Positions 19,173 to 26,986 of a DNA stretch of 64,000 nt are shown here, piece by piece (within the stretch, counting starts at the first letter, position 1; each line of letters begins with the position of its first letter). Source of the stretch: Acidimicrobiales bacterium (GTDB lineage Bacteria > Actinomycetota > Acidimicrobiia > Acidimicrobiales > Ilumatobacteraceae); assembly GCA_030828465.1 (NCBI GenBank), contig JAURCL010000004.1, positions 1-64,000 of the forward strand. Direction: 5' to 3'. Made by a program: the position numbers and the translations under genes. The notes below the pieces were generated by a model. The model did no database searches, was not told the DNA's origin, and was given only the letters and a program-made list of their open reading frames with translations.

Positions 19173-19294
19173 GTGCGCGGACGTCTGAACGGCGGCTGCT
19201 CTCGCCGGTCCGGGCACCCTCGACAACCTCCGGGCTCCGCTCGACCGTCTCGACGAGTGACAGCGACTCATGCGCCGGGTGGTGCGAGGCCGCC

Positions 19295-19300
19295 TAGGGT
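19295..19300 (+). promoter_or_regulatory. Candidate -10 box for the Fe-S protein gene
   Basis: TAGGGT, 9 nt before ATG 19310. Confidence 0.35.
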
Positions 19301-19309
19301 CCACGCGGG

Positions 19310-20557
19310 ATGAGCGGCTCGGACTCGACCACCGACTTCGGTGAGCACGCAGCTCGCATGGAACTCGCCCGCTGTCTCGATGTGTGCCTCGATTGTCGGC
19401 AGTGTGTGGAGCTCTGCGGGGTCTTCCCTGCGACGATCGAGCTCGTCGGGACGCGGTCGAGTGCTGACACGGGTTTGCTGACCCCGATCGAACAAGACCG
19501 GATCATCTCGCTCTGCTCGCACTGCGACCTCTGTCGTGACGGCTGCCCGCACCGGCCCGGGGTCGGAGCCGAGGCGGTCGATCTCCCCTCGGCCATCGAA
19601 GCGGTCAGCACCGCCCTCCACCGAGCGGGGCGACTCGGGTGGCGGGCCGGATTCGCGGGTCGCGCGGTCTCCTCTGAAGGAACCCTTCGGTGGTCACGCC
19701 GTCTTCGGCGACTGGTAAATCCGCTGCTTGGGGCTCGTGTCGGTGGTGCTGCCCGGCGCGCGATGTCGCTGATCTTCGGCCTGTCTCATTCGCGGCCACT
19801 TCCGGCTGTGTCGGATCGGTCGTTCACCCAGTGGTTCGCCCAACGTGGGAGACCGGTCGGTGGATCCGAGCGTCCGGTTGCGATCGTGCCGACCTGCTTG
19901 GTCGATCAGTTCGCCCCGGAGTTCGGTCGTGACGCGGTAAGCGTGATCGAGGCGTCGGGGACGGGCTGCGATCTCGTCGGTGTCACCTGTTGCGGGGGAG
20001 GGCTCCTCGAATCGGGCCAGCTCGATCGCTTCCTCCAGCTCGCCGCCCGCAACCTGAGGGTGCTGGCAGACGTCGACGGCGGCATCGTCGTGCTCCAGTC
20101 GGGCTGCCTCGACGTGTTGCGCTCGGACTATCCACGGCTCCTTGGACCGACCGCCGAGGACATCGCCTCGCGGTCGCACGGGCTCGTCGAGCACCTCGAG
20201 GCCATCTCGCCCGAGGTTGGCATCGAAGGTGTGCCCGGCCTGCCGGCTCTGGTTGGCCTCGTCGGATCGCCTCGGGGACGCGCGACCGGCGAGGACGAAC
20301 GGCTCGCCGCGCTCCTCGAGCGGAACGGCATCCGAGTCGTGCGCATCGAGAGCGGATCGATAGGGGAGGGCCCGGGCGCGCTCGCCGAGGCGCGTGACGC
20401 CGCGGAGTCGACCACCCCAGACGACCCTCCTCGAGACCTTGCGCTTTTTGGGTTGAGCGTCGTCGTCAATCGGGTGGTTGAAGAACGGCTCGGTCGGCCT
20501 GTACAGCCCGCTCAGAGGCTGTTGGCGGCGCTTGCGCACGCCCACTCAAGCCGGTAA
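19310..20557 (+). CDS. GlpC/HdrD-like (Fe-S)-binding protein
   Basis: 415 residues. Near the N-terminus are two cysteine clusters, CLDCRQCVELCG and CSHCDLCRDGCPHRPG, which should bind two [4Fe-4S] clusters. Further on are one CCG-type motif (VTCCGGGLLESG) and a reduced second one (LQSGCLDVL). This pattern matches GlpC/heterodisulfide-reductase-like subunits that pass electrons between a flavoprotein and quinone or thiols, and proteins of this type are often found next to katG or rubrerythrin genes. The second CCG domain is degenerate, so the usual haem/Fe-S role may be altered. It stands alone behind the katG terminators with its own promoter box. Confidence 0.75.
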   Translation: MSGSDSTTDFGEHAARMELARCLDVCLDCRQCVELCGVFPATIELVGTRSSADTGLLTPIEQDRIISLCSHCDLCRDGCPHRPGVGAEAVDLPSAIEAVSTALHRAGRLGWRAGFAGRAVSSEGTLRWSRRLRRLVNPLLGARVGGAARRAMSLIFGLSHSRPLPAVSDRSFTQWFAQRGRPVGGSERPVAIVPTCLVDQFAPEFGRDAVSVIEASGTGCDLVGVTCCGGGLLESGQLDRFLQLAARNLRVLADVDGGIVVLQSGCLDVLRSDYPRLLGPTAEDIASRSHGLVEHLEAISPEVGIEGVPGLPALVGLVGSPRGRATGEDERLAALLERNGIRVVRIESGSIGEGPGALAEARDAAESTTPDDPPRDLALFGLSVVVNRVVEERLGRPVQPAQRLLAALAHAHSSR

Positions 20558-20582
20558 TCGCACCGCATCCGATGGTGTCGAC

Positions 20583-20615
20583 CCGATGCCATGCCGGTGC
20601 GGGCGATGGCATCGG
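20583..20615. promoter_or_regulatory. Inverted repeat upstream of whiB
   Basis: CCGATGCCAT (20583-20592) and ATGGCATCGG (20606-20615) are perfect 10-bp arms with a 13-nt loop. They may form the terminator of the Fe-S gene (stop at 20557) or an operator for whiB; no T-run follows. Confidence 0.5.
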
Positions 20616-20653
20616 CGGCTTCATCGCTGGGAGTGATGGTTGGCCTACGCCTC

Positions 20654-20682
20654 TGGAATCATGCCGAGCGGCGTTCTATTCT
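20654..20682 (+). promoter_or_regulatory. Candidate whiB promoter
   Basis: TGGAAT (20654-20659), a 17-nt spacer, then TATTCT (20677-20682). The RNA would have a leader of about 23 nt containing CAGGGGG before ATG 20712. Confidence 0.45.
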
Positions 20683-20711
20683 CGGGATCTCGCAGGAGAC
20701 CAGGGGGCTTC

Positions 20712-20954
20712 ATGTTGGCGAACCACGAACTGGAATGGCGGATGCTGGGGGCGTGTCGGGGACTTGACGCCTCACTCTTCTATCCCGACGAGGATGACAC
20801 GGCCGAGGAGGCCAAGTCGGTTTGCGAGCACTGCTCGGTCCGCGTCGCCTGCCTCGAATACGCCCTGACCAATCGGGAGAAGGTCGGCGTCTGGGGCGGA
20901 GCCACCGAGCGTGAGCGCCGCCGACTCCTCCGCCAGCGTCGACGCACCGCCTGA
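20712..20954 (+). CDS. WhiB-family [4Fe-4S] transcriptional regulator
   Basis: 80 residues: a short N-terminus with WRMLGACRGLD (Cys14), the CEHCSVRVAC triplet of cysteines (CxxCx5C), the GVWGG turn and a basic C-terminus (ERERRRLLRQRRR) that contacts DNA. These are the defining marks of WhiB proteins, which are found in Actinobacteria and their phages, bind an O2/NO-sensitive [4Fe-4S] cluster and work with the sigma factor. ATG 20712 has a G-rich ribosome-binding site at 20701-20706. The small size is closest to WhiB1/WhiB2/WhmA-like types. Which subfamily cannot be settled by eye. Confidence 0.95.
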   Translation: MLANHELEWRMLGACRGLDASLFYPDEDDTAEEAKSVCEHCSVRVACLEYALTNREKVGVWGGATERERRRLLRQRRRTA

Positions 20955-20984
20955 CGCGCCTGTCCCTCGACTGGGCGGCGCCCC

Positions 20985-20990
20985 TAACCT
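20985..20990 (+). promoter_or_regulatory. Candidate -10 box for trpD
   Basis: TAACCT, 7 nt before ATG 20998. Confidence 0.4.
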
Positions 20991-20997
20991 GAGGTCG

Positions 20998-22059
20998 ATG
21001 GGATCGACCGACCCGCTCCTCGAACACGGCGGCTGGCCGGGGCTGATCGGCGCCCTGCTCGCTCGCAAACACCTCACGGCCACCCAGGCCCGAGACGCGA
21101 TGACCACGATCCTGAGTGGGAACGCCACACCGGCGCAACTGGTCGGATTCATTGTCGCCCTGCGGTCCAAAGGGGAGACTGCTGAAGAGTTGTCCGGCCT
21201 CCTCGACGCGGTGCTGAGCGAAGCCGAGATCGTTCCCCTCGAGGGCTCGGTCCTCGATCGCGCGGTCGACATCGTCGGCACCGGCGGTGACCGTTCCCAC
21301 TCGATCAACATTTCGACGATGGCCGGTCTCGTCACCGCTGCCGCGGGGGTTCCGGTCTGCAAGCACGGCGCCCGGGCCGCCTCGTCGAAGTGTGGTACCG
21401 CTGACGTGCTTGAAGCCCTCGGCGTGGCCGTCGAACTCGGACCCGAGGAGGTCGCCGAATGCGTCGCCGATGTGGGCTTCGGATTCTGTTTCGCTCCCCG
21501 GTTCCATCCGGCATTCCGTTTCGCCGCTCCCGCGCGACGAGAGATCGGCATCCCGACGGTGTTCAATCTGCTCGGCCCGATGGCGAATCCGGGTCGAGTC
21601 CGCCGTCAGGTGATCGGCGTGGCGGATCCGAGTTTCGCCGACCGAATGGTCGAGACGCTCGCATCCCACGGCTCTACCCATGCTTGGGTGGTGCACGGTG
21701 GGGGTCTCGATGAGCTGAGCACGACCGGGGCTTCAGAGGTGATCGAGTTGAACGGTGGGATTCAGCGCCGTCTCACCGTGGAGCCCTCGGAGCTCGGGCT
21801 GACGAGAGTGAACGACGAGGATCTGCGCGGCGGTGACCCCGAACACAACGCCGAGGTGGTCCGCCGAGTACTCGGTGGCGCGCCCGGCGCGCACCGCGAG
21901 ATCGTGCTGCTCAATGCGGCGGCGGGACTCACCGTCGGTGGGGCCGTCGACGGGCTCGCCGAGGGGATCGAACTCGCGTCCGCGGTGATCGACGATGGTC
22001 GGGCCGCCGACCTTCTGGAACGGCTGAAGCGGCGCTCGAGCGAGCTCGCCGATGGCTGA
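20998..22059 (+). CDS. trpD: Anthranilate phosphoribosyltransferase
   Basis: 353 residues, the usual length. It joins anthranilate to PRPP, the second step of tryptophan synthesis. The PRPP-binding DIVGTGGDRSHSINIST loop, the KHGARAASSKCGTADVLEALG motif and the FNLLGPMANPGRVRRQV block that binds anthranilate are all present. No other trp gene is nearby; it stands with whiB and thrB. trpD next to an exonuclease/UvrC-like gene and pimB is also the order in mycobacteria. No attenuator or leader peptide is seen; the ATG follows a -10-like box by 7 nt. Confidence 0.97.
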   Translation: MGSTDPLLEHGGWPGLIGALLARKHLTATQARDAMTTILSGNATPAQLVGFIVALRSKGETAEELSGLLDAVLSEAEIVPLEGSVLDRAVDIVGTGGDRSHSINISTMAGLVTAAAGVPVCKHGARAASSKCGTADVLEALGVAVELGPEEVAECVADVGFGFCFAPRFHPAFRFAAPARREIGIPTVFNLLGPMANPGRVRRQVIGVADPSFADRMVETLASHGSTHAWVVHGGGLDELSTTGASEVIELNGGIQRRLTVEPSELGLTRVNDEDLRGGDPEHNAEVVRRVLGGAPGAHREIVLLNAAAGLTVGGAVDGLAEGIELASAVIDDGRAADLLERLKRRSSELADG

Positions 22060-22086
22060 GTCAGTTCGCAAGGCAGGGAGGCGGCG

Positions 22087-22938
22087 ATGACCGCAGTTTC
22101 GGCGCCCGCCTCCTCGGCCAACCTCGGCCCCGGATTCGACGTGCTCGGGCTCGCGCTGTCGCGTCGGACCGTTGTGGGCAACGGACCCGCCCCTGCTTCG
22201 GGAAGCGCATTGGACGAGTCCCATCCCGCCGTGGTCGCCCACCGAACCGCGGGTGGCTCCGGACCGCTCTGGGGCATCGGCGGCATTCCGATGGGTCGCG
22301 GGCTCGGGTTCAGCGGCGCGGCGCGGGTCGCTGGAGCGATGCTCGCGCACGTCGAACGGGACGGACCAGCGGCATCGAACGACCGTGGCACCCGGACCGA
22401 GGTTCTCCGTCTCACCGCAGCGCTTGAGGGGCACCCCGACAATGTCGCGGCCTCGGTGTTCGGAGGGCTGGTGATCGCTGATGGCGACCTCGTCAGCCCG
22501 GCTCCCGTCCACCTTGGTCTGAGCGTCGTGGTCTGGGTGCCGGCGGCCGATTCGACGTCGACCGATCGCTCGCGAGCCACGCTGCCCGCGGTCGTCGCGC
22601 GACCGGACGCGGTGTTCAACATGGCGCGGGTGGCCGCCTTGGTCATGGCGGCATCAGCCGGCGATCTCGCCCTTCTCCGACGCTCGGTCGCCGATCGCTT
22701 GCACCAAGACATCCGCTTCTCCGCGGCGCGGGCATCGGCGGAGGCGGCAGCAGCAATGGAGTCGGTCTCGGGCGTACACGGTGTATGGCTCTCGGGCTCG
22801 GGCCCAACGGTCGCCGGATGGGCGCGAGCAGACGAGCTCGAACAGGTCGCCGCCGCCGTACGAGAAGCGACCGGAGCCTCCGCTGATCAGGTGCTCGGAC
22901 TTGCGGTGGACCGTGAGGGAGTGCGCGTCGAACCGTAA
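22087..22938 (+). CDS. thrB: Homoserine kinase, GHMP family
   Basis: 283 residues. It phosphorylates homoserine on the way to threonine. SAPASSANLGPGFDVLGLAL is the N-terminal GHMP motif, GIPMGRGLGFSGAARVAG is the ATP-binding loop (GLGFSGAA where GLGSSAA is usual), EGHPDNVAASVFGG is typical of ThrB, and WLSGSGPTVA is the C-terminal motif. It begins 27 nt after trpD, probably cotranscribed; GGGAGGCGG just before ATG 22087 is a strong ribosome-binding site. thrA and thrC are not in the window. Confidence 0.9.
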   Translation: MTAVSAPASSANLGPGFDVLGLALSRRTVVGNGPAPASGSALDESHPAVVAHRTAGGSGPLWGIGGIPMGRGLGFSGAARVAGAMLAHVERDGPAASNDRGTRTEVLRLTAALEGHPDNVAASVFGGLVIADGDLVSPAPVHLGLSVVVWVPAADSTSTDRSRATLPAVVARPDAVFNMARVAALVMAASAGDLALLRRSVADRLHQDIRFSAARASAEAAAAMESVSGVHGVWLSGSGPTVAGWARADELEQVAAAVREATGASADQVLGLAVDREGVRVEP

Positions 22939-22969
22939 ATCGGGCCTCGTCGAGCTACGGGTTTCCCCT

Positions 22970-24568
22970 CTAGACAGCGAGCGCGAGGCGCGGCACTTCG
23001 GTGTCGAATAGCAGGGGGAAGCGCCACTCTCCCGTGCACGAGACGACCTCGGCGCGTCCGGCGATCCGCTCCAGATGTCGGCCGAGCATGAGCGCCTCGC
23101 CGATCGGGTCGACCGGGTCGTGGCCCTTCATCGATGGGTGATGGAGCACCCCGCCCTCGATGTGGAACTCGAGTTCACCGTCGCGAACCGTGAGTGCTCC
23201 GGCGTCGAGCACCGCTCGGACGAGCGCGGTGCGCTCCAGGGCGCCGAGCAGTTCGGCCAGCCGATCCCGGCAGGCGGCCGCCTCCTCGAATCGTTGTCCG
23301 AGCGCGAGATCGCGCATGCGGGTGGTCGCCTCCTCGACGACCGCGGTCGTCTCACCGCGGAAGAGGTCGACGATCGTCGCGACCGCGAGGTCGTACTCAG
23401 CGCGGTCGGCGAAACCGGCGCAGGGACACGGAGCGACACCTAATTGGTGCGCGGTGCACGGCGTTGCCTCGGGACGTGGGGTGTGGCCGCGCGGGAGTCG
23501 CACCGAGCACCTTCGGATCGGTACCACTGACTCGATCGCTTCGATGACCGCAGCGGCGCGACGGTGGGATCCGACCGGGCCGAGATGCGGCGAGCGTCCG
23601 TCATCGGCGCGCACCACCGAGAGTCGCGGCCACTCCTGCGTGGTGTCGAGCCGAATCCATGTCGGCCGCCTCGGGTGACGTCCGACCCGGTTGAACCGAG
23701 GGCTCGCGCTGATGATGAGACGGCGCTCGAGGATCTCAGCGGTGAGGGGATCAGGGGTCTCGAGATGCTCGATAGAGGAGAGCTGTCGCAGCATCGGGCC
23801 GATCGTTCGTCGGTCGTCGCCACCGAAATAGCTCCTCACGCGCTGACGCAGATTGGTCGCCTTGCCGACGTAGATGACATCGCCGACCGCGTCGCGGAAG
23901 AGGTAGACGCCGGGCGAGCGGGGGAGATCGGTGGTGAGGCGCAGCTTCGCGGCCTGCGGGTGTCCGCCAATCGTGCCAAGTTGCATGAGGTCGTCAATAC
24001 CGGTCACCCCCCAAGCCGAGGCCCGCTCGATGAGCAGATGCAGTAGGTCGGTGGTCGCCCGGGCGTCGTCGAGGGCCCGGTGGCTCGGTGAGTTCGGGAA
24101 GCCGAACCGCTCAGCCAAGGTGCCGAGTCGGAAGTTCGGCACCTCGTCGCGCAGCAGCCGTCGAGCGATGGCGAGCGTGTCGAGCACTGGTGGGCGGAAC
24201 TCCTCGCGTCCAGCCCGCTCGAAGGCGGCGCGAAGGAAACCGACGTCGAAGCGGGCGTTGTGCGCGACGACGACGCAGCCCTCGCAGAACGTGGCAAGAC
24301 TCGGGAGCACCGATTCGATGCGTGGGGCGGTAGCGACCACGGCGTCGGTCAGCCCGGTGATCAAGGTGATCTGCGGAGGTATCGGTCGGCCCGGGTTGAC
24401 AAGGGTCTGATACGTGCCGAGCACCTCGCCGCCTCGCACCTTGACCGCGCCGATCTCGGTGATCGCGTCGGAGTCGGCGCGGGTGCCGGTGGTCTCGAGA
24501 TCGACGACGCAGAACGTCACCTCGGAGAGTGCGAGCCCCAAGTCGTCGAGGCTGCGCTGGCGAAACAC
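22970..24568 (-). CDS. DEDD exonuclease / GIY-YIG (UvrC-like) nuclease fusion
   Basis: About 532 residues in two nuclease parts. The N-terminal DnaQ-type 3'-5' exonuclease has FCVVDLETTGT (Exo I, DxE), VVAHNARFDVGFL (Exo II) and HRALDDARAT (Exo III). The central GIY-YIG domain (PGVYLFRDAVGDVIYVGKATNLRQRVRSYF) matches the UvrC N-terminus, followed by a UvrC/Cho-like Cys-containing region and a UvrB-interaction-like RFEEAAACRDRLAELL. Mycobacterial Rv2191 has the same layout; a role in excision repair is inferred. GTG 24568 is preferred because a LexA-type box and promoter would otherwise lie inside the coding frame (ATG 24613). It ends 32 nt from the convergent thrB. Confidence 0.88.
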   Translation of the reverse strand: MFRQRSLDDLGLALSEVTFCVVDLETTGTRADSDAITEIGAVKVRGGEVLGTYQTLVNPGRPIPPQITLITGLTDAVVATAPRIESVLPSLATFCEGCVVVAHNARFDVGFLRAAFERAGREEFRPPVLDTLAIARRLLRDEVPNFRLGTLAERFGFPNSPSHRALDDARATTDLLHLLIERASAWGVTGIDDLMQLGTIGGHPQAAKLRLTTDLPRSPGVYLFRDAVGDVIYVGKATNLRQRVRSYFGGDDRRTIGPMLRQLSSIEHLETPDPLTAEILERRLIISASPRFNRVGRHPRRPTWIRLDTTQEWPRLSVVRADDGRSPHLGPVGSHRRAAAVIEAIESVVPIRRCSVRLPRGHTPRPEATPCTAHQLGVAPCPCAGFADRAEYDLAVATIVDLFRGETTAVVEEATTRMRDLALGQRFEEAAACRDRLAELLGALERTALVRAVLDAGALTVRDGELEFHIEGGVLHHPSMKGHDPVDPIGEALMLGRHLERIAGRAEVVSCTGEWRFPLLFDTEVPRLALAV

Positions 24569-24574
24569 AGCCCC

Positions 24575-24603
24575 AGTCGAACACGAACATCTGTTCGTGT
24601 CAA
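24575..24603 (-). promoter_or_regulatory. SOS-controlled promoter of the exonuclease/GIY-YIG gene
   Basis: On the minus strand TTGACA (24603-24598) is followed by a 17-nt spacer and TCGACT (24580-24575), putting transcription start at about 24568, the GTG itself. The LexA-type box covers the spacer, so a bound repressor would block the promoter. Confidence 0.5.
24584..24597. promoter_or_regulatory. LexA (SOS) box between the two nuclease-type genes
   Basis: CGAACATCTGTTCG matches the Gram-positive/actinobacterial LexA consensus CGAAC-N4-GTTCG. It is the core of a 20-bp inverted repeat (24581-24600), perfect except that the 2-nt centre TC does not pair. It lies in the short gap between divergent starts at 24568 and 24641. 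Confidence 0.8.
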
Positions 24604-24628
24604 GCCATCCCATTGACCGGCGCACCGG

Positions 24629-24634
24629 TACGAT
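24629..24634 (+). promoter_or_regulatory. Candidate -10 box for the NYN protein
   Basis: TACGAT, 6 nt before ATG 24641. The LexA-type palindrome ends 28 nt upstream, at the place of the -35. Confidence 0.4.
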
Positions 24635-24640
24635 CGTTCT

Positions 24641-25885
24641 ATGGCTCGACCGGGGGCGCGACGCGAGGTTCCCCCCGACGACCCCCGGCACCTCCGAGTG
24701 TTGATTGAGCTGCTCGTTCCTGTACTCGTGCCCCGTGACGGGCCGCCGCTCGACTGGTGCCCCGATGCGGTGGTCGACACCGTGGCGACTGCTCCCCGTC
24801 CCGACCGCCTCGGGGTCGGACATATCAAGCGGATCGTGGACGCGCTCTCCGCACCGGACATCCGGCGGAGATGCGCCGAGCTCGTCGACCTCGATCGACT
24901 CGATGAGCGGTGCCGACGATGGTTGGCCAACGAGCCGGAATGGTGGGGTCGAGCGGGCTCGTCGGACACCGAGTCCGATGACGATGGTGGGAGTGACGAC
25001 GACCCATCGGCGCTCAGGCGCGAGGTCCGCAGACGTCATGCAGCCGAGCAGAAGGCCGCCCGCGCCGAGGAGGCGTTGACACGGGAGCGGGCCGAGACCA
25101 CTGACCTTCGTGACCGGATTGCGGAACTCGAGTCGGCGCTCGACAAATCAGCCGCTGAGCACGATGCCCTCGATGAGTCGCTTCGCTCCGCGCGGATGGA
25201 CCTCCGTCATGAGCGCGACCGACACGCCGCCACCACCGCCCGGCTCGAGCGAGCGACCGAGCAGGCCGGCATCGCAGATGCGGCCGCGCAGGAGGCGGAG
25301 GAGGTGCGCGACCGGGTTCTCGATGAGCGTCGGGATCTCCTCGGCGACATCGAGCATCTCAGCGACATGGTGAAGGGCGCCGAGACCTTGCTCGCCGGGC
25401 TTCGGTCCATGCTCCCCCCGCCACGCGAGGGCGATCGTCGCGAACCGGTCCGAGTACCGGGCGCCTACACCGGATTACCCGACCGGGCGGCCGACCATCT
25501 CATGCGGTGTGGCGCGACGGTGATCGTGGATGCCTACAACGTCACCCTCGGTCGCCTCGGTCACCTCGACATCGCCGAGCAGCGCGAGCGGCTCCTCAGC
25601 GGGTGCGAACAGCTCGCGGCCCGCACGGGGGCCGACATCGTGGTGGCCATCGACGGAGCCAACATCGTCGGCGCTCATGCTCCGGCGCGTCGGCACGTCC
25701 GAGTCCTGTACTCGCCCGAGGGTGTCGATGCCGACGACACGATCCGGGAGGAGCTTGGCCGAGTGCCCGTCAGCCGTCCCGTCGTCGTCGTCACCGACGA
25801 CCGGGCGATCCGGACCGACGCCCGCGCCCTCGGCGCCAACCTCGTCGACAGCCCGGTCTTCGCCGACCTCCTCTGGGGCAGGTGA
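24641..25885 (+). CDS. Coiled-coil NYN-domain (YacP-like) RNase-type protein
   Basis: 414 residues. The N-terminal 100 residues are a helical region, then an acidic linker (SSDTESDDDGGSDDD) and about 130 residues of charged coiled coil. The C-terminal NYN/PIN-like domain has VIVDAYNVTLG, VVAIDGANIV and VVVVTDDRAIR, whose Asp residues match the metal site of the YacP/Rae1 RNase family. The family cuts RNA, in some cases at the ribosome. Divergence from an SOS-type nuclease gene across a shared LexA box suggests damage control, which is inference. An actinobacterial protein with this coiled-coil/NYN layout is known only as hypothetical to me. Confidence 0.8.
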   Translation: MARPGARREVPPDDPRHLRVLIELLVPVLVPRDGPPLDWCPDAVVDTVATAPRPDRLGVGHIKRIVDALSAPDIRRRCAELVDLDRLDERCRRWLANEPEWWGRAGSSDTESDDDGGSDDDPSALRREVRRRHAAEQKAARAEEALTRERAETTDLRDRIAELESALDKSAAEHDALDESLRSARMDLRHERDRHAATTARLERATEQAGIADAAAQEAEEVRDRVLDERRDLLGDIEHLSDMVKGAETLLAGLRSMLPPPREGDRREPVRVPGAYTGLPDRAADHLMRCGATVIVDAYNVTLGRLGHLDIAEQRERLLSGCEQLAARTGADIVVAIDGANIVGAHAPARRHVRVLYSPEGVDADDTIREELGRVPVSRPVVVVTDDRAIRTDARALGANLVDSPVFADLLWGR

Positions 25886-25912
25886 GCGGTCACTCGACCG
25901 GAGGACACCGAC

Positions 25913-26986
25913 ATGCGACGCGACGCTCCACTTCCCACGCTCGACGAGATCCGCGATCGTCTCGCAGGGCAGGGCATCACCGCGCTCGGTGTGGCTCCGG
26001 CCGAGGTGCTCGACCGCGCGCGGTCAGCACTCAAGGAGCGTGGCTCGGCCGGACTGGCCGACTCGATGGAGTTCACCTACCGAGACCCCGAGCGTTCTAC
26101 CGATCCTCGGCGCGCGGTCGACGGCGCCCGATCGATCATCGTCGCGGCGATGCCGTACGCGGCAGGTGTCGAGCCCGAACCGATTCGGCCCGGATGGGCG
26201 AGGGTGGCCCGTTACGCCCGAGCCGACCACTACGAGGATCTCCGACGAGCGCTGCGCGCCGAAGCGCGACTCATTCGGGCCGCCGGCCACCGGGCGGTCG
26301 CCTTCGCCGATGACAACTCCCTGGTCGATCGAGAGGCCGCCTATCTGGGCGGGCTGGGTTGGTTCGGCCGCAACGCCAACCTGCTGATCTCGGGTGCTGG
26401 GAGCTTCTTCATCCTCGGGTCGATCGTCACGACCGCCGACTACCCGCGCTCAGATCCGGTTGGCGACGGTTGCGGTACCTGCTCGCGATGTGAGCCCGCC
26501 TGTCCGACTGGGGCCATCGTTGCCCCCGGGGTGATCGACGCGCGGCGCTGTCTCGCCTGGCTTATGCAGAAGCCGGGGACCTTCCCAGTCGAGTACCGGG
26601 AGGCGCTCGGAGATCGTCTCTACGGCTGCGATGACTGTCAGGAGGCCTGCCCGCCAACCGTGCGACTCAGCCCGCGCTCCACCGAGGCCCTCGGCGAGAG
26701 TGGACCCTCCCACGTCGACGCCCTCGAGCTCCTCGGCTCCGATGATGAGACGTTGCTCGATCGATATGGACGCTGGTACCTCGCCAATCGCGATCCGATC
26801 TGGCTCCGCCGAAACGCGGTGATCGTCCTGGGCAACACCGCCGCACCCGGGGATGGGCCAACGGTCGCTGCTCTTCAACGTCTTGCCGAGGGTGATCAGC
26901 CGATGCTCGCCGAGCACGCGCGGTGGTCGCTCGAGCGGCTCCGCGAGCGCGGTCGGGCCGAGACGGTCGAGGAGGCCGCCCGATGA
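25913..26986 (+). CDS. queG: Epoxyqueuosine reductase
   Basis: 357 residues. The last step of queuosine synthesis in tRNA, a cobalamin- and Fe-S-dependent reductive dehalogenase-like reaction. DDNSLVDREAAYLGGLGWFGRNANLL is the cofactor-binding region with the catalytic Asp. CGTCSRCEPACPTGA and CLAW...CDDCQEACP hold the Cys ligands of two [4Fe-4S] clusters, and a HEAT-like C-terminal region (RNAVIVLGNTAAPGDGPTVAAL) follows. GGAGGA at 25900-25905 sets ATG 25913, which is 27 nt after the NYN gene, so the genes may be cotranscribed. It overlaps the next gene by 4 nt. Other que genes are outside the window. Confidence 0.95.
   Translation: MRRDAPLPTLDEIRDRLAGQGITALGVAPAEVLDRARSALKERGSAGLADSMEFTYRDPERSTDPRRAVDGARSIIVAAMPYAAGVEPEPIRPGWARVARYARADHYEDLRRALRAEARLIRAAGHRAVAFADDNSLVDREAAYLGGLGWFGRNANLLISGAGSFFILGSIVTTADYPRSDPVGDGCGTCSRCEPACPTGAIVAPGVIDARRCLAWLMQKPGTFPVEYREALGDRLYGCDDCQEACPPTVRLSPRSTEALGESGPSHVDALELLGSDDETLLDRYGRWYLANRDPIWLRRNAVIVLGNTAAPGDGPTVAALQRLAEGDQPMLAEHARWSLERLRERGRAETVEEAAR

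Noticed and set aside
22970-25039. Longer reading of the exonuclease/GIY-YIG gene, starting near 25039
   Set aside because: It would run antisense through the NYN gene start, the LexA box and its promoter; residues before about 24568 have no domain and no family likeness.
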